DNA from: Centroberyx gerrardi
Taxonomy: Eukaryota; Chordata; Actinopteri; Beryciformes; Berycidae
Assembly: GCF_048128805.1 (NCBI RefSeq)
Contig: NC_136010.1
Span: 28,445,980-28,509,979, forward strand
DNA: 64,000 bases
Direction of reading: 5' to 3'
In this document: positions 36,101-48,700 of the stretch, in pieces
How the letters are laid out: the number at the start of each line of letters is the position of its first letter
How positions within the stretch are numbered: position 1 is the first letter of the stretch
Notes under the pieces: generated by a model
Told to the model about the DNA's origin: nothing
Database searches by the model: none
Seen by the model: the letters and a program-made list of their open reading frames with translations, nothing else
Program-made: the position numbers and the translations under genes

Positions 36101-39100
36101 CACACACCCAATTTAACCTCTAACACACTAGTGTGCTCATGCCACCACCAACACAACACAGGTTAAACTAGATTTTTGTGTTCTTAGGAGGGGGTGCATT
36201 GTGGGGGGGGAAAAGGAAATAGAACTTGTTCTGTCATGGATTTGACAATGAAAAGAAAATGAATAGTGTCTGGTAATGTTAAGACAATAGTTGCCTTGGT
36301 GATTGTTTAATGAGGAGGTTGTGGACGTTGGAAAATAATGTACTTCACCTCCCATAAGGCCCTGATAAAATCACCAGGGGAACATGCTGTTGCCATAGAG
36401 ACCAGTCAGCAGAGGGCAGGGCTGAGACACAAACACTAAGAGAAACGTTCAACAGGATGTACATGCATTGCTGCAACACTGTAAGCTTGTGCACTTCCAA
36501 ATGCAGTGAAATAAAATCTATTTTATTTATCAATTTAGGACCGCTGACAGTTTTTAATTCATGTCATGGACTTTGAGATGAAGTGATACATCGGTTTCTG
36601 TATTGTTGACTGTGAACGACATGCAGCATTATGTCAACTGGTGCGCAGGTTATAACGAACATATGGTTATCACAAAGTCAACAGGGAAAAGACAGACACC
36701 TGCTTTAGACCTCTGGCTGGTGAATGAATCTATGGAGCAGAACAGAGTGAAATGGAACCGCACAGAACATAGAACAAACAACAAAACAGAACAGAACTGA
36801 ATAGAACATGACAAAATAGAAGTGAAGAGAATAGAACAGAACTGAATAGAATAAAACAGAACAAAACACAACAGATGAGAACAGAACATAGAACAGAACA
36901 ATATTTATTTATTTTATTTATTTTTTTATATGTAGGGACCATGTACAATATTAAACATAAATGTTACCATTTGATGCATTGTACCAGAGTTAGCCTAAGG
37001 CTAACAGAATAGAACAGAATAACATAGAACAGAACAATATAGAACAAAAAATATAGAACAGAACTGTCAAGTCTCACTCACAACAGAACAGAACCACATA
37101 GAACAGAACACAGTCGAACTGAACAGATTAGAACAGAACAGACCAAAACAACATAAAACAAAACTGAAATAACTGAATAGAACAGGACAAAATAGAACTG
37201 AAGAGAATAGAACAGAACTGAATATAATAAAACAGAACAAAACACAACAAATGAGAACAGAACATAGAACAGAACAATATAGAACAGAATAACTTAGAAC
37301 AGAACAACACAGAACAGAACAGTCAACTCTCATACACAACAGAACAGATGTGAACAGATTAGAACAGAACAGAACAACATAGAACAAAACAGAACTGAAC
37401 AGAACAGAAGAGAACAGAACAACATAGAGCAGAAAATAACAGTGTTAAGTGGAACAGGACAGAACAAAGCAGAACAATCTGTAGAACAGAACAGAGTTAA
37501 ATGTACCACAACAGAACAGAACATAGAACAAAACAGAACAGTGACATCTCATTTCACAACAGCATTTCATATGATGTCATATATATTTTGAAATAACAGG
37601 ACAGGAGTTTATTTCACCACACAGCGTAACCTTGCCTCTGTCGCCAGGTGGGAGCAACAAAGAGAGCCAGATGTGGATCTGTAAGCCCACGGGTCTGAAC
37701 CAGGGCAGAGGGATCTTTCTGCTGAAGAGCCGGGAGGACGTGGCCTCGCTCAGACTCAAGCTGCAGGATATGGAGGACAGCCAGGCCAACCGGAAGACCT
37801 GTCTTCGCCAGCCGCAGGCTCGCATTGTCCAACGGTGGGCCAACATAGGTCTTCACAATGCAATTTGGTCATATATTAATATCATATAGTATCTCCAAAA
37901 TGTCAACTTTCCAGGACCTAAGAAAAACAGCCTAGTTTTTTAGCTTGATGACCACGTATTGCAGTTATCAGGTTTTCACATATTTTTTTAGGCTAGTGAC
38001 CGATAATAGCAGCATACCTGAGATGTGATAGTGTTAAGATTATTGTCTATAGTGCTTGTATGTTCATGTTGACAAATGAGTGTTTTCACAAGTTTTCTAT
38101 GGAAAAAGATGATTTAGCTCTGAGACATTTTTCCACTTGCCCTCAGGTATGTCCAGAACCCGCTGCTGCTGAAGGGGAGAAAGTTCGATGTGCGCTCCTA
38201 CCTCCTTATCGCCTGCACTGCACCTTTCATGGTCTTCTTTGGCCACGGTTATGTGCGATTGACCTGTGACCTCTATGACCCAAGCTCCAACAACCTCTCT
38301 GCTCACCTGACCAATCAGGTAGACCTATAATACAGACCCTGCCAGAATACCTGGGAATAAATTATGAAAGACCAAACCTAGATTTCCTGGCCCTGATACA
38401 TCACAAGCAATCTATGGAAATATGACAAATCAATCCATGCTACAGGAATTGTATGGCCTTTTATTGCACAATACTTTGAGGGAAATACTGACTTTCAGTT
38501 TCAGTTCATTTCAACAACCACATGAAATGAAACCTTAGATCACTTCATTGCGTAAAATTGTATGAGCCTACAAAGGCAGGCCATCATTTATTGCCCATGG
38601 ATCAGCTCTAGATAGTACATTGGTATGAAATCAGCCTGGATTCTCTGGATTCTAGCTTTGTCAGAGAATAGTTAATGTCCATTAAGACTGCTGTTTACCT
38701 AGGCCATACGTATAACATAAAGTCTTAAGAATTCTTAAAATGAGTGGTATTCCACCCTTCAAGACAAACTCAAAAGTACTTTTTCTCATTATTTCCAAAG
38801 AGACTGTATAAACTGAGCATGCATGGCCATGCTTTGTGGCAGTATGGAATTCCAGCTCCTGTTTAACCATATCTCCTCCACTCCTCACTCACCCATGTGT
38901 CTCCTGGTCCCCCTGCTGTCCATCTCCAGTACATGCAGAAGAAGAACCCGCTCTACAGCCTGCTGAAAGAGGACACTGTTTGGTCCATAGAGAGCTTCAA
39001 CACCTACGTCAACGACAAGTTTAGGGTTGCCAAGGCTCTGCCCAGGGACTGGGTGATGGGCACCTTTGCAGTGAGTGCTGCTGTGTATTGTAGTTAACCC

Positions 39101-41312
39101 CTCTGGGACCAATTATGATTATAATGATTGTTGGCACATGCAGTTAATTGAGGTTGTAGTAAGGTTTGGATGATCTCATTCCTGTGTGAGGATACAGATC
39201 GCTGTCGTCTTCTAACTGAGATAACACATCACATTTGTTGTTTGGTGTATGTTTTTATCCAACGAGCAGTACAAGTTTACATTTTTACATTGTGTGGCAC
39301 TGTGAATGAAACCACTAACCCTGGTGATAGGTAGCCATGGGTGGACAAGACATGGCTGGTTCAATAGAGGCTTTGCAGTTTCAAAAGGAGAACTGGCTGT
39401 GCACAAATAATGTCAAAATATATAACAACCAGGCTAGAAAAAGAGAGATCTGAGAAGATTAGCTAAAAATGGTCTGATAAAAAAAAATTGCCTCCAAATG
39501 TAGGTTACTGTGATACAGTAAACTGTCTTGTCTTTAGTGCTAGTCACCACTCTGCGGGTTAGCTTGAGAAGACTCAGCTCACTCACAAACTGTTAGCTAG
39601 CTAACCAACCAGCAAGCTAATTTAGCAAAGCAACTAATGCTAATGTTTAAGTTGAACTACTAGCCACCAGTACCAGCTATGCAACGGTATGCCTATTATG
39701 CAAATCAGATGTGTTAAGACAGTCATTGTTAGCTGACCACTATGATTAGCTCGCTAACAAGCTAATATTATCTGAACACAAAATTAATCAGATATGTATC
39801 AGAGAAGAAATGATCAGTCTCCAGACAAAAACAACACAGAAATGAACCATGTCTATTCCATAATGTTGAGACGGGAGTCGGGTTGTAAGTTTATAAATAT
39901 AATCAGCTGTTCTCAGATGTTACCAAGCGGTGGACCTCCAATATGGCTGCCAGAGCGTGCATTACATCACCTATAAACCCTTTGTTGTTTGACTGATTGA
40001 TTGACTGTCTGTCTGTCCTTTCCCCTTCCATGCATCAGAAGCGCATGCAGCAGATCATGACCCAGTGTTTTTTCGCAGTCAAATCCAAGTTGGACCGCAG
40101 ACTGGGTTTCTTTGACCTAATTGGTTGTGATTTCATGATTGACGAGGAATTCAAGGTAGGTGGAAAGTCGTTCATTGTCTAGTGTACAATCTGTGTGTTT
40201 GTGTGTCCGCCTGTCTGACTGATGTCTTCATCTAACCCGAAAAGGTGTGGCTCTTGGAGATGAATTGTAATCCGGCTCTCCACACCAACTGTGAGGTCCT
40301 AAAGGAGGTGATACCCAGTACTGTTGTAGAGACATTGGGTGAGCACATAACTCACATTATTATCATATAATATTGATGCAGCTTATTTGCACTCCAGATG
40401 AAAAGAATACAGTCCATCTGAAGGCCTTTATGTTAACTCAAAACAAAAATGTACTCAGGTCATGTCACTGTTTACATGGTACAGTCACAGTTCCCATTAT
40501 TGAATGTGTTAGTTTGCCCATTTGTTTAACACCACTTTATGTTTGGTTAAAGATAGGCTGATGTGTGACACCACCAAGGACGCTGTTTTTATCAGTTCTT
40601 CCCTCACTCCTCCTCTTTAGACATAACTCTGGAGATCTTCAACAAGTGTCGCTGCGGACAGCAGATCCTCCCGCTGGCCAGTCAGAGGGAGTTTGTGCTG
40701 CTGTACAACGGTACATTTCCTCCTGCTTCTGTCTTACCCTGCCCCAAGAGCAGAACAGGTGCAACCACACTAAAGAGTGCATCCCACCAGAAAACCACCC
40801 AAAAGACTGAACGTACAATTTGTAAGTCAGGGAAGACAGGCAAAAGTGCGTCCACAACATCCTCAGATACGTCCGTGAATGTCTTAGAGACATACAGTCG
40901 ACAGCACAAAGACCCATCGGTGCAGACGCCTTCGAATTCAAACTCCATCTCGACGGCGGCCCCAAAACGACGCCTCACCCCTAACCCTGCGGAGACCCTT
41001 GGGAATACCCGCCGTCTGCCCAAGCCCCCCCAGCCTCGGGTCGAACTCAAGCTGAGCAAATGTACCTGGCTTCATCAGCTGAGGAGCGTGGAGCGCTTCA
41101 GACACCCTGAGGATCAGCAGAAGAAGTGGAACATTGCGTCGCTGTCAGTGCCAGCGCTGAGTGAAGGGACGCCGATCTTCGTCTCCCGCTTACAAGCGAA
41201 GAAGTCCAGTCCCAAGTCTGATGAAATTCAGGCCCTTTGCAACTCCTTGCAAACCACAGTCCCCCCTCAGCCCACCTCACGTGGGACGTCCCGTGTGGGT
41301 GGAGACGCATGA
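33103..41312 (+). CDS. ttll10: Tubulin polyglycylase TTLL10 (tubulin tyrosine ligase-like 10)
   Basis: TTLL10 elongates glycine side chains on tubulin tails in cilia and flagella, and also on some non-tubulin proteins, after an initiating glycylase has acted.
Coding exons: 33,103-33,340; 33,726-33,876; 34,444-34,562; 34,865-34,985; 36,004-36,089; 37,648-37,834; 38,147-38,318; 38,930-39,070; 40,039-40,155; 40,245-40,338; 40,621-41,312. All introns are GT-AG, totalling 2,118 nt (705 aa).
Residues 1-79 are Glu/Gly-rich. The TTL catalytic domain spans about 118-500, opening with GPFYFFGGANGAA. Core marks are QIPNNKVLTTKIGLL, an ATP-grasp KPTGLNQGRGIFLL (about 246), GRKFDVRSYLLIACTAP (about 312), FDLIGCDF and LLEMNCNPALHTNCEV with E449 and N451.
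The last exon adds a basic Ser/Thr-rich tail of about 200 residues. The start is the first in-frame ATG after a TAG at 33,097. The N terminus is the uncertain part; the catalytic match to TTLL10 is clear. Confidence 0.93.
35144..35500 (+). repeat. Intronic repeat in ttll10 intron 4, copy 1
   Basis: It shares GGCTGTGCACAAATAATG, CTGTTAGCTAGCTAAC, TTTAGCAAAGCA, AGCTGACCA..TATG.TTAGCT and CTAACAAGCT.A.ATTATCT with 39,389-39,790 in intron 8, in the same orientation. Dense TAGC words mark it as a dispersed fish repeat. Confidence 0.65.
36389..36402 (+). promoter_or_regulatory. X-box-like RFX motif in ttll10 intron 5
   Basis: GTTGCCATAGAGAC fits the RYYNYY-AT-RRNRAC X-box pattern bound by RFX factors, which drive many ciliary genes. 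It is inside an intron and not near the inferred transcription start, so its role is uncertain. Confidence 0.25.
36735..37555. repeat. Degenerate (AGAAC)n satellite in ttll10 intron 5
   Basis: About 800 bp are built from AGAACAGAAC / AATAGAAC / ACATAGAAC pentanucleotide variants, with longer repeats of about 150-250 bp visible. An unrelated insert at about 36,900-37,010 contains TATGTAGGGACCATGTAC and interrupts it. Minus-strand frames of the Leu-Phe-Cys-Ser-Val type are translations of the repeat. Confidence 0.9.
39389..39790 (+). repeat. Intronic repeat in ttll10 intron 8, copy 2
   Basis: Direct copy of the intron 4 repeat at 35,144-35,500; see that entry for the shared words. Clear divergence shows that the copies are not a recent duplication. 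Confidence 0.65.
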
Positions 41313-41526
41313 AAAAGGAGAGGAACCTGGGTGAAGAGGAAGCTAGAGAGGACACAAAGAGCTTTGCCTTTGAGAGGAACTATGATGTATTATATGCAAA
41401 TAGCTATGATTTACAAAGCCTTGTTGAAAGGAAATCTACGCTATAGACAGTTGGTGCTGTTTTTTCTCTGGACAAATATCAGGGAGTGGTTTGAGCCAGA
41501 CTCTGCTGTCTAATGTCTAATGTGAT

Positions 41527-41532
41527 AATAAA
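41527..41532 (+). terminator. ttll10 poly(A) signal AATAAA
   Basis: A canonical hexamer 215 bp after the ttll10 stop codon. It gives a short 3' UTR and leaves about 1.2 kb to the plekhn1 start. Confidence 0.7.
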
Positions 41533-42731
41533 GAAGCTATTGATCACCTGACTAATGATGCCTGTTTTGTACCTCACAGATGGCATGTGTTACTTTGATT
41601 CATTATACATCTAATCTCATAAAACAAGACTTCTCTCCCATAAACGGGAGGCTTCAATTTCAATACAGCAATCTAAACAGCAGAAGTTGCATATGAAAAT
41701 ACCTGAGTTGCGTCAATTGAGACATCGCACTCTGAAATGGATTCAATCGCAATCATCAAGCATTTTCCTAACCCTCACCATAAAATCCCATTACAGAAAC
41801 AGGACAGCATTCCACCTCAAGGAAAGTCCGAAACATACAAATTACATTTCACACGACAGAAACTATAAATACACATGATTATGTACATCCAAACATATAG
41901 TCCTGCTCTAATTCTAACCAGCAAGATCAACACAAGGCACTGTCCTACATGTGTTGTGGCTTGTTGTTATGACTGCAACCCTTTACCTCTCAGTTTCATA
42001 ACTTGTAATTATCTTGTCCGTGTTGTAGCCCTGCGCACGTACACACAGGCATTAAAATCGCCTGCATGGTCCGATGTTTCCCAACGGATGTGCAATCAAT
42101 TGCTTCATCCACATGCTTCTCCAAAAGGAGGCTGAGAGCATCAGAGGTGTTCAATCTTGACACAACAACATGAAGAGGGGTTATTGTCTGTAGGAGCTGC
42201 ATTTCTTCTACCTACAATTGCCAGTCCTGTCATGACAGTGTGCTCAAGCCGGTCTTTAAATGACAACAGAACCAACTTTTATTTTTCATGCAGAAGTTAA
42301 AGAGTCAGCAGGTTCTAAAGCTTGAGTTAGCGTCTGACAAACCCGACTGAGGAAGCTGCACAGCCCTCTGCGGACAGCCAACTGACAGGAAGGAAGGAAC
42401 AAGTACGCTGCTACTCGACGAACACTTGTTGCCACTTTTATCTTCGATTCCTCTTCAATTGCTTTGACACCTTTGTTTCTCGGGGCTCTATGGAAATGTA
42501 CTTGTGGGCGAAAAGGGGGAACTAGGGCTTAGCAGCAGCCCCCCCGTCCCTTCTCCAGCGCACAATATCCTCTTTTGGTCCATACCAGCCTCCCCCCCTC
42601 TATATTTTATCTCTTTGGTTTTAGTGTGGCACAGAAGCGGCGGGGATGATTGCCCGGGCAGATGGTGCTCAGTTTGCGGACTAGAGACGGAGGCTGAAGG
42701 CAGGACTGGCTGACAGAGAGAGGCTTCAGTC

Positions 42732-44243
42732 ATGGGATGCTGCAGTGTGACCCAGAGGCACACTGGGATTGACGAGGTGGGCCCGGATGAGATCGAGCTC
42801 CTGGAACTTTCTGGGGACAATTTAGGGTAAGAAAAACATACAGTTTCACAGTTTATACCATCAATCTTGTTGAATAGGTCTTGGTTCCATAAAACCAAGA
42901 CCTATTCAACATGGAAAAGCATTTCACAACTTAATGACTATACTTGAATCTTGCAACAAAATACTGTCATTGCATCAGGCAGATACAAAGCTTACTTATC
43001 TAATGATTGCCACAAGATTATCTGTCCCAAAATGTGAATTCAAATCTGTTTAATCATCAGTATAGTTGCTGAGATGTTCTGCTGATAAACATGATAAAAC
43101 ATGTGGTTTGATTTGTTGGTGTGTTGTGGAGGAGGAAGTGGTGATAGTCTGTGAAGTGAAAAGAGCAGCATTCTTCAACAGGAGAGCCTCTGTTTCATCC
43201 TCTGTGGTTTTCTTTGACATTTCATTTCTAAACGACTAGACAACAGCTGGCCTTCTGCAACGCCTTCTCAAAACTCCTCATCTGCACAGAGTTGAATTAT
43301 GCTACTTCCAGGACAGGCTTGTGCTTGTTTACATCATAGTAGATGTGTTTGTGGTGTGGACGCGCTTTCAAAGTGAAATCATCTGATTTGTACAGTCAAC
43401 CAGAAGATAAAATATAAGCAGCATCCATATGATTTCAGCCCACCAACACCCAGCAGCACAATAAGGCGGGAAAACTAATTGGCTCCTGTTTACTCAACAT
43501 GAAGTTAGGAACTCATTGATGCTGCACTGATGTGATTAGGAGATTATTATAAGACAATGGCCGATGCGTCGAGGGGTTTTATAGGGGCGGGACAAATCCC
43601 CACTCATTCTGAGACTGGGGGATTAGCAGAGGCTAATTGCAACAGTAGCTACCAGTCCTTATGTGTCTAAACTATAACAAGGCGAAGAGTCAGCTGCCTG
43701 TAACATTATGCATCGTGGTCATTCATATACACAGATGACCTGGGATGTATTAGAAGGTAAACCCACCGAAATTAATTTGAGCCTTTATGTGAGGAATAGC
43801 AGCTGGCATAAGTCTTTATGATATGAAATTCATAGCATACATCATAGTTGGTAGTATCAAATTGGTGTAAGGTGTATGAGAACAGGAGGGTCTTTTAAGA
43901 AAAAGGCATTATTAATGCTTTTCTGAAAATATAATTGATTTTTGTTTATATTATGTAATGTATTCTTGTCGTACCTATTGTTGCTGTTGTTATGTTGTTG
44001 TCCTGTTATGTGTTTGATGCTGCTATTTGACCCTGTCTTGGCTAGGTCTCACTTGTAAAAGAGGTTTTAATCTCAATGTGACTTCCTAGTTAAATAAAGG
44101 TTATATATATATATATTATCGGTTTGCCTTATGGTGATCGCAGACTGGAGGTCAGAGGTCACCCACCTGTTTATTCACCACTACATCCATGCAGATGACG
44201 TGCGCACACACACACAAACACACACACACACACACACTCACAC

Positions 44244-44282
<39 letters not shown>

Positions 44283-44399
44283 TATTAATGCCAAAAGTTC
44301 GGACAAATGCATTGTTTTCCACCTCTGAAATGGCAATGCTGCAAATACAGGAGGATACATACATACAAATACAGGACAAATGTGGTTCTAGCAGCAGAT

Positions 44400-44433
<34 letters not shown>

Positions 44434-45385
44434 GGTCAGACGGTGGGTCTGTCTGCAGTAATCTGATTATGTCTGGCCACTCGCAGGCTATAGGGGGGCG
44501 CAGGAGACGCTCAGATACGACTGTAAATACAATCTAAAAAGATAAAAGGCATTCAAATTGTGCATTCAAATTGTGAAATGGTGTCGACTGTAGAAAATCA
44601 AGCCAAGAGGAAAGAATGACAAAATGACACAGTTACTTCTTGAGTGCGAGAACTGATTTCTATGGCATTGCATCGACTCTAACATTGCACCGGCCACCTG
44701 CATTACAGACCATCTATTTGTTCTTTGTTACATTTATAGTAATAAATAATAATAATAATACGTTATTTATATAGCACTTTTTCGAAACAAATGTTACAAA
44801 GCGCTTCACACAAACAGATCAAAACAAAAGGTGATAAAAGATGTGAAGATAAAACATAAAACCATAGTCGCACCAAGTTAATCGGAAAAAAAAAGGTCAG
44901 ATAAAACAAACTTACATTAAAAATAAATAAATAAATAAAATAAAAATACAAGAGAGTGGACATTTAGTAAAACAACAGCATCATATGTTACGTGCAGACA
45001 TTATTCTTTAGTGCTCATACATTCATTTATTTCCTCTACCTGCTTATTCCTATTTAGGGCCACGGGGGCGGGCTATCCCAGCATGCATTGGGCAGAAACA
45101 CAGATAGACACTCACATTCATAACATAACACATTCAGAACAGGAGGGAACCATGCAGACTCCACACAGAAAGGACCAACTACCAAACTACTATTACAACC
45201 CGCCCTTCTGTGGTGTTTCTATGTGAAAATAATACAATCTGATGATCTGCTAATGCAATGCATGGCTTTTTTCCAGGCTGTGGAATGTGGGAGAAACCAG
45301 ACTTCAGCTGTCATTGAAGAACGGAAGAGATGAGCCGCCACCTCGCTACCCGTCAGTACGACATCTAGAACAAGAGGTCAGTATC

Positions 45386-45423
<38 letters not shown>

Positions 45424-45741
45424 TTCCTTAGGACAAGAACAGGGGCAGACACAAGTAGAAACTGTTCGATCTTGCACTTTTCGCAGGAAAAACAGTGTGT
45501 TGCTCAGTTTGGGTCGACAAATTCACACTCACACGTGTTAAACAGCAGAGTGTTAGAGTGTGGCAAGACGCATGAAGCCACCAGCTGACATGAATATCAA
45601 CAGTTTCCACTTAGAGCTGTTATTTGTGTTGAGGCGAGTCACGCTCTATATACGCACCGCAGGAGTTTCCATGACAAAGGTGAGAGACCTTGTTGAGTGT
45701 GATTCAAACTTCATGGGAAATAGAGGACGGAGGGGTAGCTG

Positions 45742-45775
<34 letters not shown>

Positions 45776-48700
45776 CAGTTAGCTGCACATTCAACTGATT
45801 TAATGCAAAAGTAACAATACGAACATACAATTAATTATCTTCAAAAGTATACACAATAATATGGCAGCTTGTAAAGTGAGAAAATGGCTCGGGTTTTGTT
45901 CCATTTTTACAGAAGAATTTTTTTTTAGAAATCACAAACAATTAAAACATCCAGACCCCAACTGAATTATACAGCAAACCCAGAGCTTACTGAGTTTTTC
46001 CTGCCGTGGTTCTTTTCCTCATGCATTTATTCCAGTGTGTGAAAAAAGACCAGATACTGTACTTTGGATATCAAATTCCATTAGGTTGTGCAACATTCTG
46101 GTCCAAAAAACAATGACTTGAGGCTTGCAGCAGTAAGACAAAATCCAGTGTTTGCTGTTCAAAGATGTTTTATTCATTGCTGTGTGCAACAGGTGGCTAT
46201 ATCAGTACAGGTTTCTAACTGAGAATCTCACTTTAAAGTGGTTTTAAGTGGCTGACTTACAGCCAATCACATTTTTCTGCATTCAAAGATGCTGCAAAAA
46301 AGCCCAAGCGAGTAGATGTCAGTGTTTGTGAAGGCAAGCAAAGCAACAATTTAGGAATAAGGATTACGCCTACAGAATAACTGAAGAAAGACGTTCCAAA
46401 AGAGAAATCCACCGTCTTAAAGTGCATCAACTGTTATCAAAAATGATAAAAACAAAAACTGACTATGGAATATAATTGAAGTCATTAGCTATATTCAAAC
46501 CTTTGCATCTAAAAAAGTGGCATTTCTGACCACATGTAATTGTGAAATATTGAGTAAGGAATTTCAGATAAGAAGTGTTTTTTAAAGCGGATCACATTTG
46601 GAAATGAAACACTGGAAATGAGTCGTATCACATTTGGAACAGCGTCAGATTGTGCAGTAGATCATACCTTGTTCTTTAAAGTTGAACAGATATTTGTCAA
46701 GTAATTTACTGACACTGATATGAGCCTCTCATCCTGTGTGCTGTCTCTGCAGGTGGTGCTGTGGGGCAGGAGCAGGGACGAGCTGCACCACAGGATTTAC
46801 TCCCAGCAGCCCATCCGGGACTGGGAGGGCCAGCCTGCCCACATGTACGGAGAGATCGTCCACTCCTCCCTGGTGTCCCTCTACAGCAGCTACACACAGG
46901 TAGCACTGCACTACACATGTGGGAGTCAGTAAGGTATGACAAGGTGTGGCACTTTCCATACGTCAGACTGACTGAGTCCAGATTGGATCTTGTAGTTTTT
47001 ATCATTATAATGGGGAGCAAAGATCAAGCAAAAATCATCAGGAGTCTATTTGGAAGCCATATCTAAAGAATTCTCATCAGGGATCATTCAGGACCAATGT
47101 TCCCTCTAAGCTGATAGTTTGGTGACTTACATATAATAATTTATCACAGATTTATCACAAATAATAATATCTTGTCAGTCATCAGTCATTGTTCCACTTT
47201 GTCCCCAGAAATTTAGTCTAAGGTTTGAAGTTTGATTTGGGACTTTACTATGGTTTAGGATTTAGGATTCTTATTTTTGCTTTGTGCCTATAAGTAACAG
47301 AAACATTCGCCAAAGTGATGCCACCAAATTGATTCCATTGGTGAATGGCTAGAAGTTGACACTGTTTGCACAACTCCATAATTATTCAGTTTAAGTATGT
47401 TTGTCATTGTTTCACTGAGGTGGTATTTTTTGCAATTTAACTTAGTATTTTACTTTTTTCATGATATATACAATTCGATAATATTAAATCCATCAATAAT
47501 GACCAAAGAGTTAGTATCACAATCAAGTTAAAGAAAAATAAAGCTAAATCAGGTTGCTTCAAGAGTTGTGATTGGAAACTTAACAGTAACAGATCATGCA
47601 GTTTATGGAAGATGTCGTACGTCTTGAACACAGTTTTTTATAAAAACCTCCAAGCCCTCTAAACTCAAGATTTAGAGTTATGAGTGGTGCAAAAAAAGTG
47701 CTTAGTGTTTTTTTTTTTTAATGCAGCCATCACTATGATGAATTAGAAATGTTTTCCTGGCTGTTGGACATGAAGCAAATATTAAAATAGGTTTTTCATC
47801 GTAGTGCCTCCGGGTTCCCAATGTGCAAATGCCACCCATAGGAGCACAGGTGCTGGAGCAGTCTACATGCCTCTGATCTAACTGTTTGGAAATAACACGC
47901 TGTATGAACATGTGCCTATGGATCATGCACAGGTTTATCATCAGACAGCTTCTTGTGCTGCTTTGGAGTCAAATCCTCTTCAAATGTCTTCATTTGCTCC
48001 CACAGGAGGCCAGTGAACACTTTCTGGTGTTGTTCTCATTCCATCTGTTGATCCTCTCCCTGGACCACTCTCGCCATGACTTCATCTATCAGGTATGCTG
48101 TGTGCCATCAGTTATCAATGTTGAATAACAGTGGTGATGTGAACTTTCACTGCTGTAGAACATTTCATTTTTTTATCATGCACAGCTTGATAAAAGTTTA
48201 TGAACATGCAGCACGCAACACAAGTTGCCTCATTGATCTATAGTCACCATACTGGCTTTCAATATCTGATTATCAATAACTGTACACAGGCAAAATTATG
48301 TCTTGAAACTTGACACAAAACATACAATTTGCTGCTCATGAATTATGTGGGAAAACAATCTAAAGAAGTGAAATATATCTCTACAGTTCAAGAAAATATG
48401 AAGGATAGCTTGAAGCCTTATTTTAAAGCTACCACAATTTAGCAATCACAATTAATTTGGCTGACATTTTTAGTGGGCACATGCAGGTACACGTACAACA
48501 TGCAGCACCTTTAAGAAGCATTTGCTACCAAGAAGCAGCTGCTGATTCATCAGTGACCAGCTAAAAGAAACCAACAGTGAGCCCACTGTCATCTGGCATA
48601 TGATCTAACAGGAACTAAGCCTCTATAATTAAGATGGTTTGTGTTGTTTTGGGGGAATTCCTGCACAAACAAGAACAATGACACCCATTCTTTCTTCATG

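Noticed and set aside
36650..37524. Minus-strand open frames rich in Leu-Phe-Cys-Ser-Val
   Set aside because: They are translations of the AGAAC pentanucleotide satellite and shift frame with each repeat unit.
40682..41059. 125-codon minus-strand frame
   Set aside because: Antisense shadow of the last ttll10 exon.
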